Source: a virus
DNA: 64,000 bases
Direction: 5' to 3' (one strand)
IMG/VR virus record: IMGVR_UViG_3300026512_000002
Span: 163,697-227,696 of that record
Shown here: in pieces, positions 25,706 to 33,751 of the stretch
Numbering within the stretch: position 1 is the stretch's first letter
How the letters are laid out: each line of letters starts with the position of its first letter
Translations under genes and position numbers: made by a program
Notes under the pieces: generated by a model
Told to the model about the DNA's origin: nothing
Database searches by the model: none
What the model saw: the letters and a program-made list of their open reading frames with translations, nothing else

Positions 25706-26323
25706 ATGAAAATTTTAAATAACTACATTGCAATAGAAGGCATTGATGGCGCTGGTACAACAACACAGGTCTTAAAATTAGAAGAATTGATAAAGAAAGA
25801 TGATGATATAGATTATATTGTTACCAATGAACCTGCTAATTCTAATATAACCAAACTAATCCGTCATAAATTAAATAGCGGGTACGCTATTAAGCATCAA
25901 TATGAATTAGCATTATTATTTGCTGCTGATAGATTAGAACATCATCATAGAACAATTATTCCAGCTATTGAAAGTAACAAATTGATAATAAGTGATAGAT
26001 CGATTATGTCGTCATATGTTTACCAATCAGTATTCACAAACGATCTTACATGGATCAAATCAATAAATAAATATGCTATTATGCCAAATATCATCATATA
26101 TTTGGACATAGATGCTGAGATAGCAATGAAAAGAATGCTAGGTAGAAATAAATTGGATTCTTATGAAAAAATTGATTTACTGGTTAAATATAGAAAGACA
26201 TATATAGATCTTATAGATAAAATGAAAAATGATACAAACATTTTAATATTAGATGGTACTTTACCAGTAGATGATATCACTACAAAAATATATAATATTA
26301 TATATAATAAAAATAGACATTGA
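25706..26323 (+). CDS. tmk: Thymidylate (dTMP/dUMP) kinase-like protein, 205 aa
   Basis: Starts MKILNNYIAIEGIDGAGTTT behind AGAGGA; an in-frame start 21 bases upstream has no ribosome site. IEGIDGAGTTTQ is the thymidylate kinase P-loop, EPANS the following loop, AADRLEHH and SDRSIMSSYVYQS the DR motif region, and length is normal. The enzyme converts dTMP to dTDP with ATP. The P-loop lysine (usual GxGKTTQ) is replaced by Thr, which is odd for an active kinase. It sits 26 bases before thyX, fitting a dTTP supply role; in uracil-DNA phages a kinase of this family would act on dUMP instead. Confidence 0.85.
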   Translation: MKILNNYIAIEGIDGAGTTTQVLKLEELIKKDDDIDYIVTNEPANSNITKLIRHKLNSGYAIKHQYELALLFAADRLEHHHRTIIPAIESNKLIISDRSIMSSYVYQSVFTNDLTWIKSINKYAIMPNIIIYLDIDAEIAMKRMLGRNKLDSYEKIDLLVKYRKTYIDLIDKMKNDTNILILDGTLPVDDITTKIYNIIYNKNRH

Positions 26324-26348
26324 CAAGTAATTAAATGTAGGAGTGTTT

Positions 26349-26972
26349 ATGAAAATTATTAAACAACATGTTACAATATTAAAAGACAATATTGATGAAA
26401 GTGACGAGGATTTAAAAAAAAGAATTTATTTGAAATTAGAAAAAATTGCTAGAAACGCATATGCTAGTGAACATAAAAATCCAAATAATAATTTATCTAT
26501 AACAATAGATTTTTTAAAAAAAATCATGAGAAAAAAACATTTAGGTATATTAGAACATGTTCAGGTGTCATTTGAAATTGTTGCAAACAGAGCAATATTA
26601 AATGAATTAGTTAGACATAGAATGGCTAGTTATGTTCAGAACTCTACTAGATATATAAGATATAATGATGATATTGAATTTATTGAACCATACGGATTTG
26701 TTGAAAATAGTGTTGAGTACAATATATGGCTTAAAGCATGTAGACAGTCAGAACATGCATATCATAAACTACTTAATAATGGTATCAATCCAGGTAATGC
26801 TAGAGATGTGTTAAACTTATCATTAGCTTCAAAAATCATAGTTACAATGAATTTACGTTCATGGTTACATTACCTAGAACTTAGATTAGCCAAGACAGCT
26901 CACCCACAAATTAGAACAATATCTAATGAAATAAGTGAAATATTACATGGAATGTTACCTATAATATTTTAA
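26349..26972 (+). CDS. thyX: Flavin-dependent thymidylate synthase ThyX, 207 aa
   Basis: Starts MKIIKQHVTILKDNIDESDE behind TAGGAG. LVRHRMASYVQNSTRYIRY (about 88-106) is the ThyX signature RHRxxSxxxxSxR, and LGILEHVQVSFEI (about 65-77) is the preceding conserved helix. The C-terminal MNLRSWLHYLELRLAKTAHP, with QIR next, matches the conserved region that helps bind substrate. ThyX makes dTMP from dUMP with methylene-tetrahydrofolate and reduced FAD. Paired with the kinase upstream it gives a short dTTP pathway. Its presence argues that the phage uses thymine, against a fully uracil genome. Confidence 0.93.
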   Translation: MKIIKQHVTILKDNIDESDEDLKKRIYLKLEKIARNAYASEHKNPNNNLSITIDFLKKIMRKKHLGILEHVQVSFEIVANRAILNELVRHRMASYVQNSTRYIRYNDDIEFIEPYGFVENSVEYNIWLKACRQSEHAYHKLLNNGINPGNARDVLNLSLASKIIVTMNLRSWLHYLELRLAKTAHPQIRTISNEISEILHGMLPIIF

Positions 26973-26981
26973 AAGGACATT

Positions 26982-27152
26982 ATGAATAATAAAAAATTAT
27001 TTAAAATGATAGACACCAATATGGTTATATGTAATAAATGTGGTACTAAAAATAAAGGCTATGCAACAATAACAAGAAAAAATAAATTAGGTCATATAGT
27101 ATACTATAACGGTTATTGGTGTAAAAATTGCGGCAAAGAATCATTTAAGTGA
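26982..27152 (+). CDS. Zinc-ribbon miniprotein, 56 aa
   Basis: Starts MNNKKLFKMIDTNMVICNKC behind AAAGGAC. Two pairs, CNKC (17-20) and CKNC (48-51), separated by a basic beta-type region (KGYATITRKNKLGHIVYY) form a classic zinc ribbon. Such phage miniproteins often bind nucleic acid or RNA polymerase, but no specific function can be assigned. It is 9 bases after thyX and is followed by a strong terminator, so it is the last gene of the block. Confidence 0.75.
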   Translation: MNNKKLFKMIDTNMVICNKCGTKNKGYATITRKNKLGHIVYYNGYWCKNCGKESFK

Positions 27153-27174
27153 AATATTATCAAAATGTAGTGAT

Positions 27175-27209
27175 AATAGGGTTAATGAACATTAACCCTA
27201 TTTTTTTTT
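27175..27209 (+). terminator. Rho-independent terminator ending the 19.8-27.2 kb block
   Basis: AATAGGGTTAAT pairs perfectly with ATTAACCCTATT around GAAC, followed by a run of T. Confidence 0.95.
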
Positions 27210-27297
27210 AGAGATTTATATACAAATATGTAGTTTAGTATTATCGGTTTCAATTGTGTGATTATTGATAATTTTATATGATAAATCGGATTAGATA

Positions 27298-27477
27298 TTA
27301 TAACCTATGAGAAATGTTATCAACACCTGTTTTAACAATTCTTCCAATTGGTTTATCACTAGTGTTGTTTAATGCTACATAAGCTATGGATGCACCTCTA
27401 TCTGTATTAATGGTTAAAAGTATACCTTTTTCACCTGTATCTTTTAATATAACAGGTATGTTGATTGTTGTATTCAT
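27298..27477 (-). CDS. Hypothetical small beta-rich protein, 59 aa
   Basis: Starts MNTTINIPVILKDTGEKGIL at 27477 behind AAGGAG; a GTG nine bases earlier is less likely. Small, basic, mostly beta-strand, with a possible SH3-like pattern. No family is recognised. It lies 5 bases after the membrane-protein gene on the same strand and converges with the terminator at 27175. Confidence 0.62.
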   Translation of the reverse strand: MNTTINIPVILKDTGEKGILLTINTDRGASIAYVALNNTSDKPIGRIVKTGVDNISHRL

Positions 27478-27482
27478 ATCAA

Positions 27483-28208
27483 TCACTCCTTAACATTGTT
27501 TAATGTAGTGTTCGTCTCATAATTTTTTATTATTATTTCATACTCTTTAAGTTTAAAGTCACATATAATATTTTGATTATTAAATATTGACTTAATTTTA
27601 TTCAGAACATGTATAGTATTCTTATCTAAATCTGTAGTGTCGGGTACTGTGATTATTGTAACATTATCATATTCTGGATTATCAGTGTATGACACGTTAA
27701 TATCTTTATTAGTAGCAGCGATTGTTAAAATAGCTATATTATACTCATCACACATTATAGAATTTTTTAATATCTTGTTAGCACGTCTAATTTTATCATC
27801 ATATGATAAACTATTTAATATATCAATATATCTCGATTCAAGAAAATTAACAATATCATCATATACCGGAAATCCGAATCTATATAATCTTTCAGTATGA
27901 GCCATAATCATATCAACACCTTCCACATATATTGTATGTAATGTATTTATTTCATCGATAAGCTTGGACACACGTTTATTAAAATTATCAATATCAATAT
28001 TTTTTAAACTGTCAATATATATTAATGATAGTAATTCAGCATATTTATCAATATCAACATAATCATATTGTTCTATTATATCGAGATCGTTTTTATACGT
28101 ACGCCTCATGCTACTTATTAATATTGTTTCTCGATATATAACAAAAGTTAATATTACCCCAATTACTATAGTGGTTATACTAATAATTAAATAAGTTAAA
28201 AATGTCAT
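27483..28208 (-). CDS. N-terminally anchored membrane protein, 241 aa
   Basis: Starts MTFLTYLIISITTIVIGVIL. One N-terminal transmembrane helix (about 3-25) is followed by basic RRTYKN and a long acidic, helical soluble part of about 200 residues ending in an alpha/beta region (ISVSYTDNPEYDNVTIITVP-like). By charge (positive inside) the soluble part would be cytoplasmic. It is transcribed away from the membrane-anchored M23 peptidase gene across a 114-base spacer. The function is unknown; a host membrane or lysis-timing role is possible because of the neighbour only. Confidence 0.68.
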   Translation of the reverse strand: MTFLTYLIISITTIVIGVILTFVIYRETILISSMRRTYKNDLDIIEQYDYVDIDKYAELLSLIYIDSLKNIDIDNFNKRVSKLIDEINTLHTIYVEGVDMIMAHTERLYRFGFPVYDDIVNFLESRYIDILNSLSYDDKIRRANKILKNSIMCDEYNIAILTIAATNKDINVSYTDNPEYDNVTIITVPDTTDLDKNTIHVLNKIKSIFNNQNIICDFKLKEYEIIIKNYETNTTLNNVKE

Positions 28209-28322
28209 ATTACCCCAAATAAAAACAGTATAATCCTAACATATTCTTTAGAAATGTTCAAGTGTTACTAAAAATATAAATATATATTAATATAGTACAT
28301 ATAATATTTAAAGGAGGCTTAT

Positions 28323-28832
28323 ATGAGTTTTATTAAAAAGTATTGCGGTAGTTTTAAAAACTGTATCATACTCATTGTTTTAACAATTGTTGTTTTTATA
28401 TTTATCAACAATTATTATTCAAACGATACTATTAGTGCGTCTTTACATTTAAAACAATCTAATAGTATAACATCAAAATATGGTTTCAGAAAACACCCTA
28501 TTACTGGAAAATGGACTAAACACAATGGTGTGGATATATCTATGCCGATTAACACCAAATTACCTTCAATAGCAGATGGTGTTGTTGTAATTTCTAAACG
28601 TTGGGGAGGATATGGTAATATGATTGCTATTAGACCAAGCAACAAGAAAGTTCTTATCATGTATGGACATTGTAATAAGTTATTGAAAAAGACTGGTGAT
28701 GTAGTGAAACGTGGTGACATTATAGCGTTATCAGGTAACAGTGGTTTATCAACTGGTCCACATTTACATTTTGAAATCAGATATAATGGTAAACCAATAG
28801 ACCCAACAGCATTATTAGTCTATGATAAATAA
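28323..28832 (+). CDS. Membrane-anchored M23 (LytM-type) peptidase, 169 aa
   Basis: Starts MSFIKKYCGSFKNCIILIVL behind AAAGGAGG. A positively charged N-terminus and one transmembrane helix (about 15-31) precede an M23 metallopeptidase domain: HNGVD (H67, D71), YGH (H116) and HLHFE (H147, H149), the zinc and catalytic set. These enzymes cut peptide cross-links of the cell wall. The anchor would hold the domain outside the cytoplasmic membrane, so this is a lysis or wall-remodelling enzyme more than a tail-carried one. It stands alone with its own terminator, and a weak AACA-TATTCT-TT lies 85 bases upstream. Confidence 0.9.
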   Translation: MSFIKKYCGSFKNCIILIVLTIVVFIFINNYYSNDTISASLHLKQSNSITSKYGFRKHPITGKWTKHNGVDISMPINTKLPSIADGVVVISKRWGGYGNMIAIRPSNKKVLIMYGHCNKLLKKTGDVVKRGDIIALSGNSGLSTGPHLHFEIRYNGKPIDPTALLVYDK

Positions 28833-28846
28833 ATATTGTCAAATTT

Positions 28847-28878
28847 AAGGTGTGATGTAATTCACACCTTTTTTTTTT
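28847..28878 (+). terminator. Rho-independent terminator after the M23 peptidase gene
   Basis: AAGGTGTGA pairs with TCACACCTT around a 6-base loop, followed by a T-run. The portal promoter starts 29 bases later. Confidence 0.95.
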
Positions 28879-28906
28879 CTAATAAGAAGGTGGTTTTATA
28901 CATTTC

Positions 28907-28918
28907 AACAATATTATA
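28907..28918 (+). promoter_or_regulatory. AACA-N6-TA late-type promoter for the portal unit
   Basis: AACA-ATATTA-TA, 34 bases before the ATG at 28941 and just after a terminator. Confidence 0.65.
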
Positions 28919-28940
28919 ATTAAACATAGTGAGGGTGACA

Positions 28941-31430
28941 ATGGTTGCTAAAAAACACAGTAGTATGAAATTCAATAAAAAAATGATAAATGAACTAGAA
29001 CGTAATCAAACTATAATAGATAAAGCATTAGACCAACACGACAATTTACTTAAACGTAAAGAAGTTAATATCAATATAGTTGATGATATTTTAAGCGATA
29101 TAAAAACCGAACTGTCTAATGGTAACCATGATGTTGGTATTGTTGAATTAACAGGTCGTTTAGATATTGTTAGAGAACGTAAAACCGTTGCAAGATTTCA
29201 AAAAAAAATTAACGGTATTAAAAATATGTTAAATAAAGAAGAAAATGTATCATTAGCAAATACATTATATATGTTAGAAACAGATAGGTTTAAAAAATAT
29301 ATCGACTATCATAAAATTGTGAAACTTTTACCAAATATGGATGAGAACGTTGAAACATATTTGGATAATATAATGTCTCCTGATGACTATACTAAACAAT
29401 CGTTAAACCTAGAATATAACATACCTGATATCAATAAAGATCATAAGAATAGTGTTATGAAAAAATTAAAAACATTAAAAACAACTTATGATATTGATAA
29501 ACTTGTAAAAGGTACTATAAAGAATGCTTTAGAATTGGGCGATGGTTTTATAATGATTAAACCTATCGGTGTTGGATTATCCGATGCTTACAACAGTGTT
29601 GCTAAAAACATGGTTGTTACAACAGAAAAACTATCCGATAAAATGATAGAATTAGAAAATGCTAATGTTAACATAGATATGAATAGAGTTTTTAATGAAA
29701 CCAACACACTATATAAAGAAAATGATATACTGACAGATGATCGAAAACTATTATCAGAAATAAACACACTTATAATAGAACATAATAAAAATATCGATAA
29801 AAGTAATAATATTAATAATAATAAATTTAGCACATTATCCGAATCTAAAAACAATCCTAAAAAACATAAAATATCTCAAAAAGACATAGCTTCTCTTATG
29901 AATAAAGTTATCAAGGATAGTGTTGTTGTCACAGATGACACATCCACACTTTTACAGGATATGAATACCATTGTTAGTGAACGTAATAAAAGAAATAAAA
30001 ATGTTGACACCCTAGATCTAAACACTAAATATGATTCAATATATGGTGGTAATTATAAAGCTGCACGTAAATTAGCTAATTTTAAAAACATTAATGGTTC
30101 TGTAGTTAGAAGACTTGAGCCTAATAATGTTATAAAAATAGAAGTTGAAAATATATGTTATGGTTATTATTACATTGAAAGTAAAACAGGATCATTAAAT
30201 AATCGTATAGATACCGCTAGTATGGGTTTAGGTCCAAACGAATATAGCGACACAGGTGGAAGTGGACTACTGTCTACAATAGACGGTAATAGCCGTCAAA
30301 ATACACTATTGCTTTTACGTAAAAACAAACTAATACATAAGTTATTTGCTGAAAAATTAGTGCATAATATAAATGATCGGTTTATAAAAAAAAATCCAGA
30401 ATTTAAAAACATTATATACAACATGTTAGAACAACATGATATTCTCAATCATTCCGAATATGTACGTATCACATATTTACCTCCTAATGAAGTTGTACAT
30501 TTTAAAGTAGGTGATAATACTTATGGTAGATCAATATTTGAAAATGTATTATTTTTAGCAAAAATATATTTAGCAACATTATTATCTACCCTTATGAGCA
30601 AATTGCTACGAGGACAAGATCATAGATTGTTTTATGTTGATATAGGATTAGATGGTGCACCTAGAGAAGAAGTTGATGCTGCAGTTAGAAATATAACTCA
30701 ACGTGAAGTTAAGAATATGGGTATGCAAGATATCGATACTATTCTCCATGTAGTATCTCAATTTGAAGATAGTATTATACCAACATACGATGGTGAAAAA
30801 CCATTGGAAATTGATGTGTTGCCTAAAATGGATATTGATATTAATAATGAATTTTTAGAATTGTTAAATAAATTGATTCAAGCTGGTATAGGTGTACCAA
30901 CATCTTTTATACAATCTTTAGAAGAAGTTGAATTAGCTAAAGGTTTATCAATGGTTCATGAAAAATTCTTAATACGAGTTGTTAATCAACAATCCGAATA
31001 TCAATCCGCAACAAACCAATTAATTAGGATATTGTATTATAATGAATATTTGTTAAATAATAAAAACGCAGAAAACAACGATATTGATATATCACAAATT
31101 AAGTTAGTGTTCCCATCACCTACAACTCTACGATATACAAATATGATGGATCAATTAAATAACGCTAAAAATATTGTTGATGAAATAATTTCTACTATGT
31201 TTGATGAAAGTGGTAATATGTATGGTGATACCCCAAATGATAACAACTTATTAACAGAAACTAAAACCCAGATGAGAATAAAATTGATGGCCAAATATGC
31301 ACCATCTATAGATTGGGAAGAATTAGAAGAAATGAAACATAATTTAATGATATCGTTAAAAAAAGATGAAAATCAATATGGTGATGGTGAAAATAATGTA
31401 TCGACAACAAACACCACATCAACAACATAA
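28941..31430 (+). CDS. Portal protein (T4 gp20-like), 829 aa
   Basis: Starts MVAKKHSSMKFNKKMINELE behind GAGGGTG; a GTG four codons earlier lies on that ribosome site. Recognisable portal features in the last 350 residues: LPPNEVVHFKVGDNTYGRSI, a long helix with STLMSKLLRGQDHRLFYVDI, then ITQREVKNMGM, VLPKMDIDINNEFLELLNKL, and VPTSFIQSLEEVELAKGLSM. These follow the order of T4-type portals (stem, wing and crown). The first 330 residues are a charged, helical extension. The portal forms the dodecameric head vertex through which DNA is packed and ejected. It opens a late unit. Confidence 0.8.
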   Translation: MVAKKHSSMKFNKKMINELERNQTIIDKALDQHDNLLKRKEVNINIVDDILSDIKTELSNGNHDVGIVELTGRLDIVRERKTVARFQKKINGIKNMLNKEENVSLANTLYMLETDRFKKYIDYHKIVKLLPNMDENVETYLDNIMSPDDYTKQSLNLEYNIPDINKDHKNSVMKKLKTLKTTYDIDKLVKGTIKNALELGDGFIMIKPIGVGLSDAYNSVAKNMVVTTEKLSDKMIELENANVNIDMNRVFNETNTLYKENDILTDDRKLLSEINTLIIEHNKNIDKSNNINNNKFSTLSESKNNPKKHKISQKDIASLMNKVIKDSVVVTDDTSTLLQDMNTIVSERNKRNKNVDTLDLNTKYDSIYGGNYKAARKLANFKNINGSVVRRLEPNNVIKIEVENICYGYYYIESKTGSLNNRIDTASMGLGPNEYSDTGGSGLLSTIDGNSRQNTLLLLRKNKLIHKLFAEKLVHNINDRFIKKNPEFKNIIYNMLEQHDILNHSEYVRITYLPPNEVVHFKVGDNTYGRSIFENVLFLAKIYLATLLSTLMSKLLRGQDHRLFYVDIGLDGAPREEVDAAVRNITQREVKNMGMQDIDTILHVVSQFEDSIIPTYDGEKPLEIDVLPKMDIDINNEFLELLNKLIQAGIGVPTSFIQSLEEVELAKGLSMVHEKFLIRVVNQQSEYQSATNQLIRILYYNEYLLNNKNAENNDIDISQIKLVFPSPTTLRYTNMMDQLNNAKNIVDEIISTMFDESGNMYGDTPNDNNLLTETKTQMRIKLMAKYAPSIDWEELEEMKHNLMISLKKDENQYGDGENNVSTTNTTSTT

Positions 31431-31446
31431 TATAATGGAGGTTTAA

Positions 31447-31797
31447 ATGACATCAGCTCAAGTACAACACCTATTGAGTAAACATAGTGCCGATCCTGAT
31501 AAATTGGTTTTAGACAATAGTTCTACTATTGATGCTAACAAGTTCACATTGGTATGGGATCATAGTAATGAAATATTATCACTTATAGAAAAAGATACTG
31601 GTACAGCATGGTCTCTACCAGTAGGAGAACGGACACCTGCCTTATATGGTAATTGGATATACAGTCCTAGACATGGTCATCTTGGAAAACCAGGTACTGG
31701 TGGTGGGGAATATCTATACACTTATGATGAAGTACCATACGGTATAATACAGCATATGACATGGTACCACACATACGCTGACTTAACTTCTATATAA
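31447..31797 (+). CDS. Hypothetical virion-type protein, 116 aa
   Basis: Starts MTSAQVQHLLSKHSADPDKL behind GGAGG, 16 bases after the portal gene. A small beta-rich, soluble protein with many Gly, Tyr, Trp and His (PRHGHLGKPGTGGGEYLYTY). Position right behind the portal suggests a head decoration, head-tail joining or completion protein; I do not recognise its family. Confidence 0.7.
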   Translation: MTSAQVQHLLSKHSADPDKLVLDNSSTIDANKFTLVWDHSNEILSLIEKDTGTAWSLPVGERTPALYGNWIYSPRHGHLGKPGTGGGEYLYTYDEVPYGIIQHMTWYHTYADLTSI

Positions 31798-31809
31798 TAA
31801 GAGGAATTG

Positions 31810-33006
31810 ATGAGTAATGTTATAATGAATGATATGTATCCATACATAACAAAAAATCTTGATAAAACAAGTAACAGGGATAAAATTAGAACTATTATCA
31901 TGGAATTTATAGATGACAATAGCGATGCTCTAATGAGCAGTGCTGTATTGGATAAGGTTTATATAACGGACTCATTAAGAAAAAAATTTTATGATATTAT
32001 GGATGTTGATCCTAAAAAAGTACATACTATGATAACCAATATACCTCTCATAACAGAATCGTGGAAAGCTTTAAAAAAAAATGATTTAGCATTTGTAATG
32101 TTATGTAATATCATATATTACCATAGAAATAACTATACTACAGATTTACGTGTAATGAACCTATTCTTGGGCATGCATGCTTATGCTATATATGTTTTAG
32201 AATTATTTAGGTATATACAGTATGAAACAATGATATATACCGTCAATAATCTATCTAATAAACATGATTTAAAAAAATATGGTACAGTATTTAATGTTAT
32301 AAATAAAAAAGTGCAAGTAATATACGATACATATAAAGATACATTAAGAGATGATGATGATGAGTTATTAATAAAATATGTTGGTAATACCAATACTAGA
32401 TTTAGGCAATGGGTTAAAGGTTTGATGTTAGAATATAAAAAAAATAAAGATTCTGGTAAATATTTTAACACTGAAACAGATAATTATGAAGAAGATGATT
32501 ATAAAGAAACATCCAATATGTCTATGGGTATATCTAGAATCGTTGAAAAAACAACAACTAATTTTTTTACAAAATCTGTTGATATGAAAGCACTTGATTT
32601 AGCTGCTAGGTTAACAAAAATTTCCAAATCCACGTTGTTTTCAACATTAAAAGATATTAAAGATACAACATATCACCCTCCAAAAAAACAAATAAGACCA
32701 TATGATCATGAATCACATATTGAGCTTTTAAAAAAATTAGTTGGAGACATATTAACAATATTCATAGTTGTTGATAAAAACGATATTAAAAACATTAAAA
32801 GTATGTCATTTATTAATAGTATATTGTTAATATATGGTAGATCTAATACAATTGACGCGCATTCAATAGAGATAAAAAATATATTGGATGAGTTATTAAT
32901 TAGACACAATGATAAATATTCTAAAACAAACCGTGTTGCTACCAAAATCAATTGGAGAAAGGCGATTTTTATATATTACGGTATCCTAATTCAAAAATAT
33001 TCATAA
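31810..33006 (+). CDS. Hypothetical helical virion-type protein, 398 aa
   Basis: Starts MSNVIMNDMYPYITKNLDKT behind GAGGAA; the TTG just upstream is not needed. The protein is all-helical; LRKKFYDIMDVDPKKVHTMI and PLITESWKALKKNDLAFVML in the first third resemble conserved stretches of structural proteins of large myophages, as far as I can judge. Residues 220-300 are more disordered. It follows the portal and the 116-residue gene in one unit, so a head or neck function is likely, without a firm family. Confidence 0.68.
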   Translation: MSNVIMNDMYPYITKNLDKTSNRDKIRTIIMEFIDDNSDALMSSAVLDKVYITDSLRKKFYDIMDVDPKKVHTMITNIPLITESWKALKKNDLAFVMLCNIIYYHRNNYTTDLRVMNLFLGMHAYAIYVLELFRYIQYETMIYTVNNLSNKHDLKKYGTVFNVINKKVQVIYDTYKDTLRDDDDELLIKYVGNTNTRFRQWVKGLMLEYKKNKDSGKYFNTETDNYEEDDYKETSNMSMGISRIVEKTTTNFFTKSVDMKALDLAARLTKISKSTLFSTLKDIKDTTYHPPKKQIRPYDHESHIELLKKLVGDILTIFIVVDKNDIKNIKSMSFINSILLIYGRSNTIDAHSIEIKNILDELLIRHNDKYSKTNRVATKINWRKAIFIYYGILIQKYS

Positions 33007-33069
33007 ATTAATTTAATTTTTAAAAACATATTAACCTAATAGTAAAAAGATCTAATATTGGAGGTTGAT

Positions 33070-33171
33070 ATGGGAAATGCTACATTAACATTTAAAAAAA
33101 CAATACTATTTATACTAGGTATTGTCACATTGTCGCCTATATTAATAATATGGGCTATTGTCAAAAAATGA
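33070..33171 (+). CDS. Single-span membrane miniprotein, 33 aa
   Basis: Encodes MGNATLTFKKTILFILGIVT followed by LSPILIIWAIVKK behind GGAGG. One transmembrane helix (about 11-30) with lysines at both ends. It is directly followed by a terminator, which supports a real gene. The function is unknown; small hydrophobic phage peptides may be lysis or membrane modulators. Confidence 0.6.
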   Translation: MGNATLTFKKTILFILGIVTLSPILIIWAIVKK

Positions 33172-33176
33172 TTTAA

Positions 33177-33218
33177 AAGCGAACGCATGTATGTGTATAT
33201 GTGTTCGCTTTTTTTTTT
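33177..33218 (+). terminator. Rho-independent terminator after the portal unit
   Basis: AAGCGAACGCAT pairs with ATGTGTTCGCTT (one G-T pair) around a 10-base loop, followed by a run of T. Confidence 0.93.
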
Positions 33219-33244
33219 AATTTAATACCGAATATCCTATACAG

Positions 33245-33256
33245 AACAATATAATA
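33245..33256 (+). promoter_or_regulatory. AACA-N6-TA late-type promoter for the 33287 gene
   Basis: AACA-ATATAA-TA, 42 bases before the ATG at 33287. Confidence 0.55.
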
Positions 33257-33286
33257 ATATTATCACCATATTTAAAGGAGTTATAA

Positions 33287-33751
33287 ATGAATGAAAAAGC
33301 AAGCAATCCAATTAGTAAATTAGATGAATCTGATTATCAAATATTATTGGAATTGGAATCATTAAAGAATAAATTTTTTAGTGTTATGAATAGAAAAATG
33401 TTAGTGGAAAAATTAGCAGATATTATTGATAGTGTAGATGGTTTAAATTTTAATAGTAAACGAGATAAAAAAAGAATCAATGTTAATAAACCTAGGTATA
33501 TCCTTAATATATCAGATGAGTTGTTAAATATGAAAAAACATAATTTTGATGATATGATGTATGAAAAAATATCTAAAGTCTATACTAATTGGTTATCAGA
33601 AGCTAGTGTTGGTAACAAAGACATCTCAGATATATTTTCTAAAATAAGAGAAAAATATGGCGACATTATAAGTTCACATATGATAAACACTACAATAGCA
33701 TATCACAGAAATATAAAAGATAAAAAACTGATAGTAACATATTTTATTTAG
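33287..33751 (+). CDS. Hypothetical helical protein, 154 aa
   Basis: Starts MNEKASNPISKLDESDYQIL behind AAAGGAG. All-helical, basic in the middle (SKRDKKRINVNKPRYI), no motif recognised. It is a single-gene unit with its own AACA-N6-TA promoter. Its last 8 bases overlap the convergent tail protein gene at 33744, so the two transcripts would be antisense to each other at their ends. Confidence 0.7.
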   Translation: MNEKASNPISKLDESDYQILLELESLKNKFFSVMNRKMLVEKLADIIDSVDGLNFNSKRDKKRINVNKPRYILNISDELLNMKKHNFDDMMYEKISKVYTNWLSEASVGNKDISDIFSKIREKYGDIISSHMINTTIAYHRNIKDKKLIVTYFI

